Source: Setophaga petechia
Taxonomy: Eukaryota; Chordata; Aves; Passeriformes; Parulidae
Reading direction: 5' to 3'
Assembly: GCA_024362935.1 (NCBI GenBank)
Contig: JANCRA010000008.1
Location: 31,986,557-32,050,556 of the forward strand
DNA: 64,000 bases
In this document: positions 62,976 through 64,000 of the stretch, piece after piece
Layout of the letters: each line of letters opens with the position of its first letter
Position numbering within the stretch: position 1 is the first letter of the stretch
Translations under genes and position numbers: made by a program
The notes under the pieces: generated by a model
The model's input: only the letters and a program-made list of their open reading frames with translations
Databases searched by the model: none
Told to the model about the DNA's origin: nothing

Positions 62976-63510
62976 CATAGAATCATTAAATGTTGCTGTA
63001 GAGCGTGACACGGCACAGGGCACCAAGACTCCATCAGAAGGGTGTATAAGAGGGATTTACTATAGCAACATGTTACCTTTTAAGTTTTTCAAGATATTTA
63101 CATTTACTTAACAGACACATTGTCATAAGAAAGAAACAAAGTTCTCAATAGTGAACAAGGAGCCACGTCATTCTGTGAGCCAGCTAAAGTCCATATCTTT
63201 TAACTTTCTCTCTTCCATCATGTTGTCATGGGAATAGCCTTGGTGTCTTCCTCGAGAGAGATATGAGGCTTTCCTTATCTTTAGGAAGCCTTTGCTGGCT
63301 CACAAGAACAGCACAAAATGTCTTTCCTACAGTTAAAGTCGGAAAAGACCTCAAAGATTGAGTCCCACCTTTGACTGAACACCACCACATCAACTAAACC
63401 ACAGCACTAAGTGCCACATTTGCCCATTCCTTGAACACTTCCAGGAATAGTGACTCCGTCACTTCCCTGGGAAGTCCTATTCAATGCTTAATCACTGGTA
63501 ATTTCTTGTG
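62976..63510 (-). mobile_element. CR1 LINE 3' end, antisense, split by an LTR
   Basis: The left part is the terminal catagaatcattaaa (62976-62990). The right part (63332-63510) reads gtcggaaaagacct, then the spaced stretch ending acttccctgggaagtcc that is characteristic of the avian CR1 3' region. Both are antisense on +. The intervening 341 bp are the LTR described separately. The right end is approximate because the copy becomes diverged after about 63500. Confidence 0.85.
62991..63331 (-). mobile_element. Solo LTR nested inside a CR1 element
   Basis: This 341-bp block interrupts an antisense CR1. It reads TGTTGCTG...CCTACA on + and TGTAGG...CAACA on -, so it has TG/CA ends in both directions. 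It is flanked by attaaa (62985-62990) and gttaaa (63332-63337), a 6-bp duplication with one mismatch. Removing it restores the usual CR1 run ...gaatcattaa-agtcggaaaagacc. On the minus strand it carries an AGTAAA signal variant (63056-63061) and a U5-like end. Its sequence differs from the LTR at 7233, so it is a separate family. The orientation call is moderately sure. Confidence 0.78.
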
Positions 63511-64000
63511 AAGGTGTTCCACTGAATTGCTGAAATACATAGCCCATTTAGAAAGACGATGAAGAAGAAATTAAGCACCATGCAGTGACAGATGATGTGT
63601 AACTTAAGCCTCCCAGCTAGTTTCTTGTATGTTGAATCTAATATGACTTACAGAGTAGGTTTAAGGAAAAAAAGGTCTGTTGCACCCCTGATTTTAAGCC
63701 TCAGCATCAGCAGTAACAGGAGAACACAGGGAGCTGGTATTCAACTGCTGCTCTGATTCCTGTGGTTGGAAACGCCTCGCTGACTGCTTTGCTTTCATCT
63801 CTTTCTTTGACATGGCAGAACTGACTGGCTAAATTTCTTCAGTAAGAACACAGAGGAGAGAGAGTTCTTAAAGGCATAAATAATACAGAGTGTACAGGTC
63901 TGGTGAAGGTATGATGTTGTTTTTCCTCCATCAAGTCTGAGACCTGGCTCCTGGAGTGCAGCCCTCACAGTGGGTAATGGGATAGGAACACATTTCAGCC

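Larger units (their letters stand above)
35844..64000 (+). other. MBP: Golli-MBP intron, at least 28.1 kb, phase 1, open at window end
   Basis: The intron starts with gtgagt after the split glycine codon of the second coding exon. No later exon was found. A continuation should begin with one or two bases completing glycine, then an acidic segment like the mammalian EADANQ, and no open frame in the correct phase with a good acceptor fits. Contents are CR1 pieces (36200-36355, 36505-36722, 39968-40185, 62976-63510), an LTR (62991-63331), GC-rich blocks (38300-38760, 55560-55900, 58580-58900, 60300-60620) and G/T-rich tracts. The stretches 36723-38299, 40950-49080, 49220-53479, 53545-55559, 55901-58579, 58901-60299 and 60621-62975 hold nothing I can identify beyond the candidate regulatory islands listed under findings. 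Confidence 0.8.

Noticed and set aside
1..64000. Search for tRNA genes, CRISPR-like arrays and telomere-like repeats
   Set aside because: No intact A and B box pair other than the degraded SINE, no regularly spaced repeats, and no TTAGGG arrays were seen.

Overview
The window reads as a vertebrate, almost certainly songbird (passerine), chromosome segment made up mostly of introns. Three things point to a bird: several CR1 LINE fragments in both orientations; a SINE with a tRNA-Ile-like head and a CR1-type tail, resembling the zebra finch TguSINE1 family; and two solo LTRs with 6-bp target-site duplications, one of which I recognise as an LTR family common in songbird genomes. There is no prokaryotic gene organisation, no CRISPR array and no operon. 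Nearly all the open reading frames are chance frames in AT-rich intron sequence.

I can support one gene, on the + strand: MBP in its long 'golli' form. The first coding exon (4886-4959, ATG at 4909) encodes a 17-residue start beginning MGNHIGKR. The second (35753-35843) encodes 30 residues and ends in SSEDNEVF plus the first base of a glycine codon. These match the known start (MGNHAGKRE...) and internal block (TSEDNEVFG) of mammalian golli-MBP. The splice sites are canonical and the frame is continuous. The promoter and leader exon must lie upstream of 4886, and later golli exons plus the classic MBP exons must lie beyond 64000. I found no convincing third coding exon here.

Layout: 1-4885 is 5' leader intron or upstream sequence. 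4960-35752 is a 30.8-kb intron holding an LTR with a perfect duplication (7233-7630), CR1 pieces (17.9, 20.1, 21.6 kb), an ERV LTR stub (23.4 kb), a decayed CR1 ORF1 region (24.6-25.2 kb) and the SINE (29.6 kb). 35844-64000 is an intron longer than 28 kb with further CR1 pieces (36.2, 36.5, 40.0 kb), an unassigned GC-rich block with the longest ORF of the window (38.3-39.0 kb), G/T-rich low-complexity tracts, candidate regulatory islands (42.1, 49.7, 57.2 kb) and, at the right end, an LTR nested inside a CR1 (62.97-63.51 kb).

I do not see an undescribed biological system. The points most worth checking are the nested LTR/CR1 history, the SINE, the unassigned 226-codon frame and the candidate SOX/POU and homeodomain site clusters inside a gene expressed in glia, neurons and T cells.
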